In this document: piece after piece, positions 7,384 to 16,434 of the stretch | Layout: each line of letters starts with the position of its first letter | How positions within the stretch are numbered: position 1 is the stretch's first letter | Source: Aphodousia faecalis | GTDB lineage: Bacteria > Pseudomonadota > Gammaproteobacteria > Burkholderiales > Burkholderiaceae_F | Direction of reading: 5' to 3' | DNA: 61,390 bases | Assembly (NCBI GenBank): GCA_018712705.1 | Contig: DVGM01000022.1 | Coordinates: 1-61,390, forward strand | The notes under the pieces: model-generated | Database searches by the model: none | What the model saw: only the letters and a program-made list of their open reading frames with translations | Told to the model about the DNA's origin: nothing | Translations under genes and position numbers: made by a program

Positions 7384-9123
7384 ATGAATTTTCGACAATT
7401 AGCGACAGTAGTGGCCCTTTTAGGCGCTCTGTCACAAAGTGCCCAGGCTTTTGATGTAAAGGTTGAGGGGATCTCGGGAGAGGTGCGCTCCAATGTTGAC
7501 GCATTGCTGCAGCCGGTTAAAGAAAATAGCTTTACAGAAGTCAGACAAACATACCGCGCGCAGGTTGATCGAGCGATAAAGAGAGCATTGCAGGCGCTTG
7601 GCTTTTATCAAAGCATCATTCACTACACCTGGCAAGAGCCAAAAGGAAAGAAGCCCGCTGTATTGGTTGCGAAAATCCATTTAGGAAAGCCAGCCCGTAT
7701 TGCTGCGACATCTTTGACAATCAGGGGAGAGGCCAAGGATGACGAAGTTTTCGAAGCCTTGAAAGAAAATCTCCCTAAAAAGGGGCGGCAACTGAATCAC
7801 AGGGAATATGAAAGTTTTAAATCGTCAATTGAGCGCGCGGCGATTCGCCACGGCTACTTTGATGGGGAGTTTGTGAAAAGCGAACTGGGTGTGGATGCCG
7901 TTGAGAATAAAGCGTACTGGACGTTTGATTACGATGCAAAGACTCGTTACCGTTTTGGTGATATTCACTTTATCGGTAGCCAAATCAGAGAACCTATAAT
8001 GGTCAACTTATTGCCTTTTAAAAAAGGTGATCCGTACACTTCAGACGATATTTCAGAGTTAAACAGACGCTTATCGGCAACAGGATGGTTTAATTCCGTC
8101 GTTGTTTCTCCCGATATTTTTTCGGGACGCGGCAGCCCCGACAAGTCTTTACCTGTTTATGCCAACGTGACACCGAAAAAAGAAAACGCCGTTGAAACCG
8201 GTTTGGGCTTTTCAACGGATGTGGGGCCCAGAGGATCGGTAACTTGGCGAAAGCCCTGGTTAAATGATTCTGGGCACAGTCTTGAAGCGTCAACTGAGCT
8301 TTCTTCTAAAGAGCAGTTGGCCGATGTGAGCTACAAGATTCCGCTTGAAAAAAGTGCGCTTGAGCACTATTGGGTGATACAGGGCGGTATCAAAAAAGAA
8401 GACTTAAACGACACGAAATCCGATTCAGCTTCAGCCATGATTTCCCGTCATTGGGCGCCCTATGAGGGATGGCAGCGGGATGTGCATTTGCGTTGGTCGA
8501 TTGATGACTTCGATCAGGGTGAAATCAGTGACAAAACTATGTTGATTTACCCTGGTGTGACTTTTTCAAAAACAACAACACTTGGCGGTTTGATGCCGAC
8601 TTGGGGACTGTCGCAGCGCTACACCATTGATTGGTCCAATACTACGTGGGGTTCTGATATTGATTTTGTGGTGTTAGAAGCGCAGCACGCTTTAATCAAA
8701 ACGTTTGCTGATCGTCATCGCTTTGTTTTGCGCTCTCACCTCGGTTGGATTCAAACGGATGATTTCGAGCAGGTGCCGCCGGATTTACGGTTCTTTGCGG
8801 GCGGCGACAGAAGTGTTCGCGGTTATAAATATGAATCAATTTCGCCCGAGGACGAAAACGGCGACTTGACCGGTGCCGAGAAATTGGTGACGGCCAGCTT
8901 TGAATACCAATACCGAGTGACCGGCAATTGGTGGGGTGCGGTTTTCTTCGATATTGGTCAGGCGGTTAATAATTTCAATAATCAGGATTGGAAAAAAGGC
9001 GTGGGCCTTGGCGTGCGTTGGCAGTCTCCCTTGGGACCGATCAAGCTGGATATCGCAACCCCCGTGGGTGATCCTGATAAGCACGATGTGCAGTTTTATA
9101 TCGGATTGGGGCCTGAACTATGA
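7384..9123 (+). CDS. tamA: TamA, Omp85-family outer-membrane assembly factor
   Basis: About 579 residues. TamA forms the outer-membrane part of the translocation and assembly module that, with TamB, helps insert barrels such as autotransporters. A signal peptide (SQSAQA-FDV) is followed by POTRA-like repeats to about residue 270 and a 16-strand barrel. The Omp85 loop-6 signature is seen as GGDRSVRGYKYES near residue 478. The start is ATG 7384 or the GTG just before it at 7381; neither has a good ribosome site. The stop overlaps the tamB start by 4 bases, so the two are co-translated. The autotransporter upstream in the window is a plausible client. Confidence 0.93.
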   Translation: MNFRQLATVVALLGALSQSAQAFDVKVEGISGEVRSNVDALLQPVKENSFTEVRQTYRAQVDRAIKRALQALGFYQSIIHYTWQEPKGKKPAVLVAKIHLGKPARIAATSLTIRGEAKDDEVFEALKENLPKKGRQLNHREYESFKSSIERAAIRHGYFDGEFVKSELGVDAVENKAYWTFDYDAKTRYRFGDIHFIGSQIREPIMVNLLPFKKGDPYTSDDISELNRRLSATGWFNSVVVSPDIFSGRGSPDKSLPVYANVTPKKENAVETGLGFSTDVGPRGSVTWRKPWLNDSGHSLEASTELSSKEQLADVSYKIPLEKSALEHYWVIQGGIKKEDLNDTKSDSASAMISRHWAPYEGWQRDVHLRWSIDDFDQGEISDKTMLIYPGVTFSKTTTLGGLMPTWGLSQRYTIDWSNTTWGSDIDFVVLEAQHALIKTFADRHRFVLRSHLGWIQTDDFEQVPPDLRFFAGGDRSVRGYKYESISPEDENGDLTGAEKLVTASFEYQYRVTGNWWGAVFFDIGQAVNNFNNQDWKKGVGLGVRWQSPLGPIKLDIATPVGDPDKHDVQFYIGLGPEL

Positions 9124-11996
9124 GAGCGGTTAAGATTATTGCATTGGTCCTATTGTGTGTGTTTGCCGTTCTTTGTGCAGCCATGGGATTTCTATTGGCG
9201 ACGGCTCCCGGTCTTCACTTTTTGGTCAATCAGGCAAAAGATCATTTACCGCAACTGACTCAAGGGACCTTTAGCGGCAGCCTGTTAAGTTTGGATGCAA
9301 AAGAGGTTGTTTGGGAGCAACCCGGATTGCGCTTTAAGGGTGACTTCGGCTGGCATATAGACTTCAATAAACTGCTTTCCGGTGAAGCGGTTTTCCATGA
9401 CTTCTACGTCCAAAATGTCCAAAGCACAGTGCAAAGCGCTCAGTTTCCATCAGCGGAAGAAAAAGTTTCAGAATCTGAAAAAAATAGAACAACGACACTT
9501 CAAACGGACCTTCAGACTCCGTTGCCCGTGCATATTCAAAGTATTGCATTTAAAGACATTGCGCTCGATATAGACGGACGGACACTAAATTTGAAAGCCC
9601 TTCAATCTGCCTTTCACTGGACGGGCGACGGCATTGATGTCCCCACTATTGATCTGACAGGAACTTGGCAGAATTATCCCCTTACCGTTAAGGGGGCTGT
9701 CAGCACGCGACAAGGCGGAAAACTTTTGCATTTGTCAGATGTTGCCATGCACTTGGGTGATAACAAAGTCGATGTGAAAGGGGATATACGTTTTCATGCC
9801 GCTGTGCCCAACTTTGATTTAGCCCTGCATATTGATGCGGCGAATTTCTCTGAAATGGTTAAGGATGTCAAAGGACGCGCCAAGGGCAGACTGCAGGTCA
9901 GAGGCCCCGTTTTAATGCCTTTGATTAATGCCGATATGACGGTTCGGGATTTGTCAGCCCAGGGAGTCTCCGTCAATACGCTTCGTTTAACCGGCGCCAT
10001 GAGCGCGGAAGAAAATGTTTCGGGCGGCGCTCGTTTGGCTGTAAACGGCATCGCTTTGCCGGGGCTTTTTGTAGACAGTTTTAATGCCAATCTCGCCGGC
10101 ACCCAAAACGCTCACGAATTAAAAATCGACACGAAGTCTCGGCTTTTCCAATTAAAGGCTACTTTCTCCGGCGCATTAAACGATTCCATGGATGCTTGGA
10201 AAGGGGCGCTTAATGCTCTTACAGTGCAAACCGGTTACGGCCCTGTGTCTCTTCAGGCCCCAATGCCCGTGGCGTTTAACACCAACGGGCTGCTTCTTGA
10301 TGTTGGTCAGTTCTGCTTGATTCACCCGCACGCTCTTGTTTGTTTGCGAAACGATTTGGCCCTGGATTTACTCAATAAGAACGCTTTTAATCTTAACGTA
10401 GCACTTGAGAAATTCAATTTAGGCTTTTTCAAGCGCTATATGCCCGGACAATTTGAGGCATCAGGCATTGTGAAGGCGGATGCCGCACTGACGGTTCCTC
10501 AAGGATTTGAAGGTTTGCCGAGCGGAACGGTAACGGTAAGCGGTCAAACGCTTTCGACACGCTATATGCTCGAGCAAAGTGACTTTGTGATGGGTTTTGA
10601 TTCCATTCGTTTGGGTTTGACCAGCAATGGTGAAAAAATTACCTCGAAGTGGATGGTGAAAATAACCCAAAACGGATCGCTTTCAGGTAACGTCGATATC
10701 ATTGATCCGGTGAAGCGCCGGCACTTGGCCGGTGAAGTCAAAATCGAAAATCTCTCAGCTTCACTTTTTAATTCGCTGCTTTCTCCCGGTGAAACGGCTG
10801 AAGGAACGATTTACGGTGAGTTGAAATTAGCCGGCAGCCTTGCTGAACCACAGTTATTTGGTAAGACCAGCATCCGTCAATTGCGTGTTGACAGTACAAA
10901 GTTACCCTTTGAAATGCTTCCGAGTTCTTTTGAATTGGCTTTTGACGGCAATAAGAGCACGCTTTCGGGAGAGCTGAAAACGCCTAAAGGCGGTTTGACG
11001 CTGGAGGGTGATGCCGATTGGAAGACGTTGGCTCAAGGCCGCACGAGAATTGCCGCCAAGGGTGTGAAAATGCGTGTGACGATGCCCCCAGCGGTTGAAT
11101 TTGACTTGACAACGGATGTGCAGTGTGAGGCAAGCGCTAAGAAAATTACTTTAAATGGTTTGATCGATTTGCCTTGGGCTCGTGTGAAGGTTTTTGAACT
11201 GCCGCCGTCGGCCACGGACGTGAGCGCCGATACCGTGCGCTTGGATCGTCCCAGACCAAAGTCGTCGGACAATGCCAAAGCCATTCCCATTGAAAGCAAC
11301 CTATTTGTCAATATTGGCGATGATGTACGCGTTGAGGCCATGGGGCTGAAAGCCAAAATGACAGGCAGACTTCATGTTGTCCAAAATAATGGCAAGTTGG
11401 GTTTAACGGGTCAAATCAATGTTCCTCACGGACAATTTAAAGCCTATGGGCAAGATTTAATCGTCAGACGCGGAGAATTCATGTTCGCGGGCTCTGCCGA
11501 TAATCCATTGATTAATTTGGAAGCTATTCGTAATCCGGATAAGACGGCCGATGATGTGATCGCGGGAATCCGTGTGAGCGGACAAGCGGAGATGCCGGAA
11601 GTGACGATCTTTACCGAACCCGAAAAAAGTCAGACAGAATCCCTCAGCTACTTGATGCGTGGAGAAGGGCTGGATCCCGCAGGCGAAGATGATAACTCCA
11701 TGATCACGTCGGCTCTGATTAATCTCGGTTTAAGCCAAGGCAGCCGCGCCATTGAAAGTTTGGGTGACGCGGTCGGCATCAGTGGTTTGGGTGTTGATAC
11801 CGAAGGGGTTGGAGACAGCTCCAAAGTGGCGGTGAGCGGCTACATTTTGCCCGGTCTTAAAGTGAAGTACGCGGTGGGGCTTTTTGATTCATTGGCGACT
11901 TTGACGCTTCGCTATCGTGTGATCCCGAGACTTTATGTGGAGGCGGCCTCCGGCGTCGATCAAGCGTTGGATGTTTTGTACTCTTTTGAGTTCTAA
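9120..11996 (+). CDS. tamB: TamB, inner-membrane-anchored AsmA/DUF490 protein
   Basis: 958 residues, shorter than the ~1260 of E. coli TamB. One N-terminal membrane helix (ALVLLCVFAVLCAAMGFLLA) is followed by long beta-rich repeats that span the periplasm, and the DUF490/TamB domain occupies the last ~330 residues (PHGQFKAYGQDLIVRRGEF, and an ending VLYSFEF). TamB-type proteins partner TamA and are also implicated in phospholipid transport between membranes. The ATG overlaps the tamA stop (ATGA). No terminator is evident after it. Confidence 0.93.
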   Translation: MRAVKIIALVLLCVFAVLCAAMGFLLATAPGLHFLVNQAKDHLPQLTQGTFSGSLLSLDAKEVVWEQPGLRFKGDFGWHIDFNKLLSGEAVFHDFYVQNVQSTVQSAQFPSAEEKVSESEKNRTTTLQTDLQTPLPVHIQSIAFKDIALDIDGRTLNLKALQSAFHWTGDGIDVPTIDLTGTWQNYPLTVKGAVSTRQGGKLLHLSDVAMHLGDNKVDVKGDIRFHAAVPNFDLALHIDAANFSEMVKDVKGRAKGRLQVRGPVLMPLINADMTVRDLSAQGVSVNTLRLTGAMSAEENVSGGARLAVNGIALPGLFVDSFNANLAGTQNAHELKIDTKSRLFQLKATFSGALNDSMDAWKGALNALTVQTGYGPVSLQAPMPVAFNTNGLLLDVGQFCLIHPHALVCLRNDLALDLLNKNAFNLNVALEKFNLGFFKRYMPGQFEASGIVKADAALTVPQGFEGLPSGTVTVSGQTLSTRYMLEQSDFVMGFDSIRLGLTSNGEKITSKWMVKITQNGSLSGNVDIIDPVKRRHLAGEVKIENLSASLFNSLLSPGETAEGTIYGELKLAGSLAEPQLFGKTSIRQLRVDSTKLPFEMLPSSFELAFDGNKSTLSGELKTPKGGLTLEGDADWKTLAQGRTRIAAKGVKMRVTMPPAVEFDLTTDVQCEASAKKITLNGLIDLPWARVKVFELPPSATDVSADTVRLDRPRPKSSDNAKAIPIESNLFVNIGDDVRVEAMGLKAKMTGRLHVVQNNGKLGLTGQINVPHGQFKAYGQDLIVRRGEFMFAGSADNPLINLEAIRNPDKTADDVIAGIRVSGQAEMPEVTIFTEPEKSQTESLSYLMRGEGLDPAGEDDNSMITSALINLGLSQGSRAIESLGDAVGISGLGVDTEGVGDSSKVAVSGYILPGLKVKYAVGLFDSLATLTLRYRVIPRLYVEAASGVDQALDVLYSFEF

Positions 11997-12085
11997 TTCG
12001 GGCAAAAATTCGGCAAAGATTGGCAGGACGGGCTGATCGTTCGTTGCTAAGCTTTTAACAAAGCGATTTGTTTGAGGAGAGAAAG

Positions 12086-12679
12086 ATGTGTCCCTTTATG
12101 GCTGAAGTTGATATTGATAAGGCTTATCGGTTGCTAAATGTCGGCGGCACAACGCTTGTGTCGGCAAGCTTTGACGGAGTCTCGGACATTATGCCTGCCA
12201 CATGGGCTTGCGCATTGGATTTGGCGCCTACCAAAGCAACGGTGGTTATTGACAGCTCACACTTTACGCGTCCCTTGATGGAAAAAAGCGGCTATTTCTC
12301 ACTTCAGTTGCCGACAGCGGCTATTGTGAAAGAAACAATGCGCCTGGGCGCGGTCAGTAAATTTGATATGCCGGATAAAGTTGAAAAAAGTGGAGCCAAG
12401 CTTTTTACGATGCCCGGATACGACATACCGCTTGTTGAAGGGTGCGCCGCTTGGATGATCTTTAAGATTTTGTCCGAGCCTCACAATCAAAACCAATACG
12501 ATCTTTTTATCGGTGAGTGTGTGGCGGCTTGGTCTGATACGCGAGTGTTTTCAAACGGCCACTGGCACTTTGAAACTGCTCCGGCTGAACTTAGGACACT
12601 TCACTACGTGGCTGGCGGTCACTTCTATACAATCGGCGAGCCGCTTGTGATTGAAGGCATCTTGCCCGAAGAGGATTAA
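12086..12679 (+). CDS. Flavin reductase-domain (FMN-binding split-barrel) protein
   Basis: 197 residues. The compact beta-barrel pattern, with SASFDGVSDIMPATWACAL near the start and a YFSLQLPTA segment around residue 75, matches the flavin reductase-like FMN-binding family, which reduces flavin with NAD(P)H or binds FMN as an electron shuttle. The ATG 12086 is chosen because GAGGAGAG lies 8 bases upstream; the longer frame from TTG 12068 has no such site. The stop overlaps the yqaA start by one base, so the two are co-transcribed. The substrate is unknown. Confidence 0.8.
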   Translation: MCPFMAEVDIDKAYRLLNVGGTTLVSASFDGVSDIMPATWACALDLAPTKATVVIDSSHFTRPLMEKSGYFSLQLPTAAIVKETMRLGAVSKFDMPDKVEKSGAKLFTMPGYDIPLVEGCAAWMIFKILSEPHNQNQYDLFIGECVAAWSDTRVFSNGHWHFETAPAELRTLHYVAGGHFYTIGEPLVIEGILPEED

Positions 12680-13092
12680 TGCCGGAGCTCACTTTATATG
12701 AGGCCTTGGCGGGGCTTTTTACCTCCGCCTTTGTCTCCGCAACACTATTTCCGGGCGCAAGCGAAGCTGTTTTGCTTGCGCTCGTTCACGCCTGGCCGGA
12801 TGAAATCACGGTCGCTGTTGCCGTCGCAACGATTGGCAACACGTTGGGGTCCATGACAAGTTACATCATCGGTCGACTATTTCCTAAAAAAGTCTCTGGT
12901 AAAGCTATTGATTGGCTGACTCGTTGGGGCATTTGGGCTCTTCTTTTCGCATGGCTTCCTCTAGTGGGGGATGCCTTGCCATTGGCGGCTGGTTGGCTTC
13001 GTATTTCCTGGTTGAAAAGCCTTTTATTTATTTTTATCGGCAAGGCTTCTCGTTACGCCGCCTTAGCCTTTGGATTTGCTCAACTTTTCTAA
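12679..13092 (+). CDS. yqaA: YqaA-family small membrane protein (DedA/SNARE-associated type)
   Basis: 137 residues with four hydrophobic segments. The opening SAFVSATLFPGASEAVLLAL and the G-N-T-x-G-x-x-x-x-Y-x-x-G motif (GNTLGSMTSYIIGR) are typical of YqaA, a short relative of DedA proteins, which are thought to move or scramble lipids in the inner membrane. The start codon overlaps the preceding stop. An inverted repeat ATCGCA...TGCGAT follows the gene near 13104-13128. Confidence 0.8.
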   Translation: MPELTLYEALAGLFTSAFVSATLFPGASEAVLLALVHAWPDEITVAVAVATIGNTLGSMTSYIIGRLFPKKVSGKAIDWLTRWGIWALLFAWLPLVGDALPLAAGWLRISWLKSLLFIFIGKASRYAALAFGFAQLF

Positions 13093-13192
13093 CAAAATGG
13101 CATCGCAATAGACGCCCTGATGCGATATGATTCAGAAAGTTATTGTGGTCAGTAAAAATGAATAAAAACGGACCGCATGGATAAGGATTTAC

Positions 13193-13948
13193 ATGAGAAT
13201 TTTGATTTCCAACGATGACGGTTATTCCGCTCCGGGTATCCGAGCTTTGGCAAAAGCCATGAGACGTTTTGGGTATGTGACGGTGGTGGCGCCGGAATTT
13301 AACCAAAGCGGTACGAGCAATGCGTTAACGCTGACGAGGCCTTTGCAGGTGCAGGAAGTGGAACCGGGTATTTTTGCCGTAAATGGTACCCCCAGTGATA
13401 GCGTACACATGGCACTCACAGGGCTTTTAGATGAATTGCCCGATTTGGTGCTCTCCGGCATTAATTGCGGTCAGAATATGGGTGAAGACACCATGTATTC
13501 CGGGACCGTGGCCGCGGCCATTGAAGGCTACCTTTTCGGAATTGATTCCATTGCTTTTTCTCAAATTGAGCGCGGTTGGGCGCACTTGGAGGATGCGGCG
13601 ACAATGGCTCAAGGCATCGTTGAGCGTTTCCTGGAACGCAAAAAGGACGGCGAGCCGCAGCTTTTGAATGTCAACATTCCGAATTTGCCCTTGTCTCAAT
13701 TGCAGGGAGTGGTGGCAACGCGTTTGGGAAGAAGACATCATGCTGAAAGCGTGATCAAAGAGGTCAGCCCCCGCGGTTTTCCGATTTATTGGGTTGGTGC
13801 GGCCGGCAAGCCAAAGGATCGAGCGGAAGGAACGGACTTTTGGGCTGTTGAGCACAATGCCGTTTCGGTGACCCCGTTGCAGGTGGATTTAACCAATTAT
13901 TCCGCCGTTCGTTCAGTCGGTCAGTGGCTGACTGCTCGTGAAGAATGA
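13193..13948 (+). CDS. surE: 5'-nucleotidase SurE
   Basis: 251 residues. SurE dephosphorylates nucleoside 5'- and 3'-monophosphates and short polyphosphates with a divalent metal. The metal site is visible at the N-terminus as SNDDGYSAPG (Asp8, Asp9), and the conserved Ser and Asn in NQSGTSNALT and SGINCGQNMG follow. The start ATG is preceded by AAGGAT. It sits directly upstream of nlpD, the conserved order in beta- and gammaproteobacteria, where this cluster normally continues into rpoS. Confidence 0.96.
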   Translation: MRILISNDDGYSAPGIRALAKAMRRFGYVTVVAPEFNQSGTSNALTLTRPLQVQEVEPGIFAVNGTPSDSVHMALTGLLDELPDLVLSGINCGQNMGEDTMYSGTVAAAIEGYLFGIDSIAFSQIERGWAHLEDAATMAQGIVERFLERKKDGEPQLLNVNIPNLPLSQLQGVVATRLGRRHHAESVIKEVSPRGFPIYWVGAAGKPKDRAEGTDFWAVEHNAVSVTPLQVDLTNYSAVRSVGQWLTAREE

Positions 13949-13991
13949 TTTAATTGGCGCTTCAATGCGCAAGTAGTTGAGGTTAGTGAAT

Positions 13992-14801
13992 ATGAAATTT
14001 CGTGCTTTGGTCGTAGCTATGATGGCAGGGGGCCTGTTGGCCGGTTGTGCTCTTCAGGATGTGGGCGCGCCGATTTATAGCCGCACAGGTTCAACAGGTA
14101 TCGGAACAACGGGCGCTGTCAGCGTGACGGGCGACACCTATACGGTTCAACCCGGCGATACGCTCTATAGCATCGCCACTCGCAACGGTTGCAATCCGAC
14201 CGAATTGGCCCAAGCCAATGGCATTACGGATCCTACGTTGTTGGCTCCCGGAACGGTGTTGCGCCTGACCTCAGCGCGCACGCAGCCTGTGACCGATCTG
14301 GCGGTTGAAGCTTCGATGCCGTCCACCTCTGAAGTGACGATCGGCGCTCAAACCACGACGGCTCAGCCCGTTGGCGACAGTGTGACCTTGACGGGCACGG
14401 CACCCACGGCCACGGGTTCTCAAAAGCTTTTGGGCAATACGCGTTTGTCGTGGCCTGTGGCTCGTGGACAAATTTTGCGTCAATTCAGTGACGAAAACAG
14501 CAAAGGTATTGAAATTGCCGGCAACATGGGAGACGATGTCCGCGCCGCTGCAGCCGGTCGAGTTCTCTACATCGGTGAGAACGTGAGCGGTTACGGTAAG
14601 TTGATTATCATCACGCACGGTCCCGGTGCTGTCACCGTGTACGGTCACAACAGTGAATTGCTCGTTAAGCGTGGTGATAACGTGACGAACGGTCAAGTCA
14701 TCGCCAAGATGGGCAATAGCGACAGCGATAGCGTGAATCTGCTCTTTGAAGTGCGTCACAATGATCGCCCGGTCAATCCGGTCGAATACCTGCCGCAATA
14801 A
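13992..14801 (+). CDS. nlpD: NlpD-like lipoprotein, LysM plus degenerate LytM domain
   Basis: 269-residue lipoprotein. The signal peptide ends in the lipobox LLAGC. A LysM peptidoglycan-binding domain (YTVQPGDTLYSIATRNG) occupies about residues 50-95. After a Thr-rich linker, an M23/LytM domain fills the last ~125 residues. The LytM metal site is degenerate: the usual HLHFEVR reads NLLFEVR and GxDxA reads GIEIA. This fits NlpD and EnvC, which activate cell-division amidases but do not cut peptidoglycan themselves. I start at ATG 13992, after GAGGTTAG. A terminator follows, and the gene expected next, rpoS, is missing. Confidence 0.9.
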   Translation: MKFRALVVAMMAGGLLAGCALQDVGAPIYSRTGSTGIGTTGAVSVTGDTYTVQPGDTLYSIATRNGCNPTELAQANGITDPTLLAPGTVLRLTSARTQPVTDLAVEASMPSTSEVTIGAQTTTAQPVGDSVTLTGTAPTATGSQKLLGNTRLSWPVARGQILRQFSDENSKGIEIAGNMGDDVRAAAAGRVLYIGENVSGYGKLIIITHGPGAVTVYGHNSELLVKRGDNVTNGQVIAKMGNSDSDSVNLLFEVRHNDRPVNPVEYLPQ

Positions 14802-14813
14802 ATTATTTTCACA

Positions 14814-14840
14814 GGCAGCTTAATGCAAGCTGCCTTCTTT
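14814..14840 (+). terminator. Terminator after nlpD
   Basis: GGCAGCTT (14814-14821) and AAGCTGCC (14827-14834) form an 8-bp stem followed by TTCTTT. It occupies most of the short gap where rpoS is found in related genomes. Confidence 0.8.
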
Positions 14841-14914
14841 AATTAACGTTAGCGCCTGCTTACATTTTTCCGATAGGGTATGAACCAGGCGCTTCTTTTT
14901 GAGGGATATTTCCA

Positions 14915-16336
14915 ATGGCAAGAACCCCTAAAGTACTTGAAAAGTTTACGGTAGATATTGAATCGCTTGATCAGGATGGACGAGGCGTTGCGCACCGTGA
15001 TGGCAAAGTGGTCTTTGTAGAAGGCGCTCTTCCCGGTGAAACGGTCACCTATGAGCGTTTTCGCAATAAAAATAGCTATGAGTGTGGACGCGCTGTTTCC
15101 ATCGAAAAAGAATCGGCTTTGCGCGTAAAACCCGCCTGCAAGCACTTCGGACTTGAGCCCGGTTGTTGCGGCGGCTGTGCCATGCAGCATTTGGATCCCA
15201 GCGCCCAGGTCGCTATTAAACAGCGGGTTTTACTGGATGCGTTGTGGCATATCGGAAAGGTGAAGCCGGAGACAATTTTGCCACCGATTTATGGGCCGTT
15301 TTGGGGTTACCGCCATCGCGCCCGTTTGACCGTCCGTGACGTGGAGAAAAAGGGTGGCGTATTGGTGGGCTTTCATGAACGTTCATCAAGTTACGTGGCC
15401 GATATGACCGAGTGCAAGATTTTGCCGCCCGCGGTGAGCGACCTTTTAATTCCTCTTCGCCGTTTGGTTGAAAAACTATCCATTCGTCAGCGTCTGCCGC
15501 AAATTGAAGTGGCCATGGGCGGCAATGGGGCGATTGCGCTTGTTTTCAGAGTGTTGGAAGAGCCAACCTCTGCCGATATGGCCGCTTTTGAAGCCTTCTC
15601 GCTTGAGTATGGAGTAAGTGTTTGGTTGCAGCCCAAGGGGCCGGATTCATGTTATCCGATGCACGCAAGTGATTTGACGGCCTTAAAGCTTGAATTGCCT
15701 GAATTCGGCGTACACATTTCGTTTAAGCCCACGGACTTTACTCAGGTCAACCATCGCCTAAATGAAACAATGGTCTCTCGCGCAATCAATCTCTTGGATG
15801 TCAAGCCAGAGCACCATGTCGCAGACTTTTTCTGCGGTTTGGGTAACTTCACGCTTCCTTTGGCCGTGCGTGCCAAGACAGTGGTGGGGATAGAAGGCAG
15901 CGAACAGTTGGTTGAACGCGCTCGAGCCGGAGCGGCTGATAATGGCTTAGCTGAAAAAACGCAATTTGTCGCCCGAAACCTCTTTACCTGGTCAACGGAC
16001 GATTGGGATGCTCTTTGGGCTCAATTGAGTGGCATTGACCGTGTGTTGATCGATCCACCAAGGGAAGGCGCGTTGGAATTGGCTCGCACGCTGGCGGCAA
16101 CGGATAAACGTCCGCCTCGGGTGGTGTACGTTTCATGTAATCCAGCCACATTAGCCAGAGATTGTGCGATTTTGCAGCATGAGGGCGGTTGGCACATTCG
16201 CGCAGCCGGCGTCATGAATATGTTCCCGCATACGGCACACGTTGAAAGCATGGCGGTGTTGGAACCCGGTCCCAAACCTGAAAAGAAAGAAGTGGAGACA
16301 GAAGGCGTAGAGGAAGTGGCTCAAGAAGCGGCTTAA
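14915..16336 (+). CDS. rlmD: 23S rRNA (uracil-1939-C5) methyltransferase RlmD
   Basis: 473 residues. It methylates a 23S rRNA uracil at C5 using S-adenosylmethionine. An N-terminal TRAM domain is followed by the 4Fe-4S cysteines (CKHFGLEPGCCGGC, about residues 75-91). The SAM site is ADFFCGLGNFTLP near 303, the catalytic-domain motif is DPPREGA near 379, and the nucleophilic Cys is in YVSCNPATLARD near 406. A short acidic tail (about 20 residues) extends the family length. GAGGGA precedes the ATG. In related genomes rpoS lies between nlpD and this gene. Confidence 0.93.
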   Translation: MARTPKVLEKFTVDIESLDQDGRGVAHRDGKVVFVEGALPGETVTYERFRNKNSYECGRAVSIEKESALRVKPACKHFGLEPGCCGGCAMQHLDPSAQVAIKQRVLLDALWHIGKVKPETILPPIYGPFWGYRHRARLTVRDVEKKGGVLVGFHERSSSYVADMTECKILPPAVSDLLIPLRRLVEKLSIRQRLPQIEVAMGGNGAIALVFRVLEEPTSADMAAFEAFSLEYGVSVWLQPKGPDSCYPMHASDLTALKLELPEFGVHISFKPTDFTQVNHRLNETMVSRAINLLDVKPEHHVADFFCGLGNFTLPLAVRAKTVVGIEGSEQLVERARAGAADNGLAEKTQFVARNLFTWSTDDWDALWAQLSGIDRVLIDPPREGALELARTLAATDKRPPRVVYVSCNPATLARDCAILQHEGGWHIRAAGVMNMFPHTAHVESMAVLEPGPKPEKKEVETEGVEEVAQEAA

Positions 16337-16349
16337 GCGTGCAATTGAT

Positions 16350-16395
16350 GCGGTCGGTTAAAAGATCCGAGACGATCTTGTATCGACCGCTTTTT
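16350..16395 (+). terminator. Terminator after rlmD
   Basis: An outer stem GCGGTCG/CGACCGC (16350-16356 with 16384-16390) encloses an inner stem AAGATC/GATCTT, followed by five T. Confidence 0.85.
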
Positions 16396-16434
16396 GTTAT
16401 GATGGTGTATATCTGTTTGAAAAATTTATAAATT

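Noticed and set aside
3078..12030. The 13-mer GATTGGCAGGACG at 3078-3090 and again at 12018-12030
   Set aside because: Flanks are unrelated and the match stops abruptly; two copies in non-coding gaps are compatible with chance.
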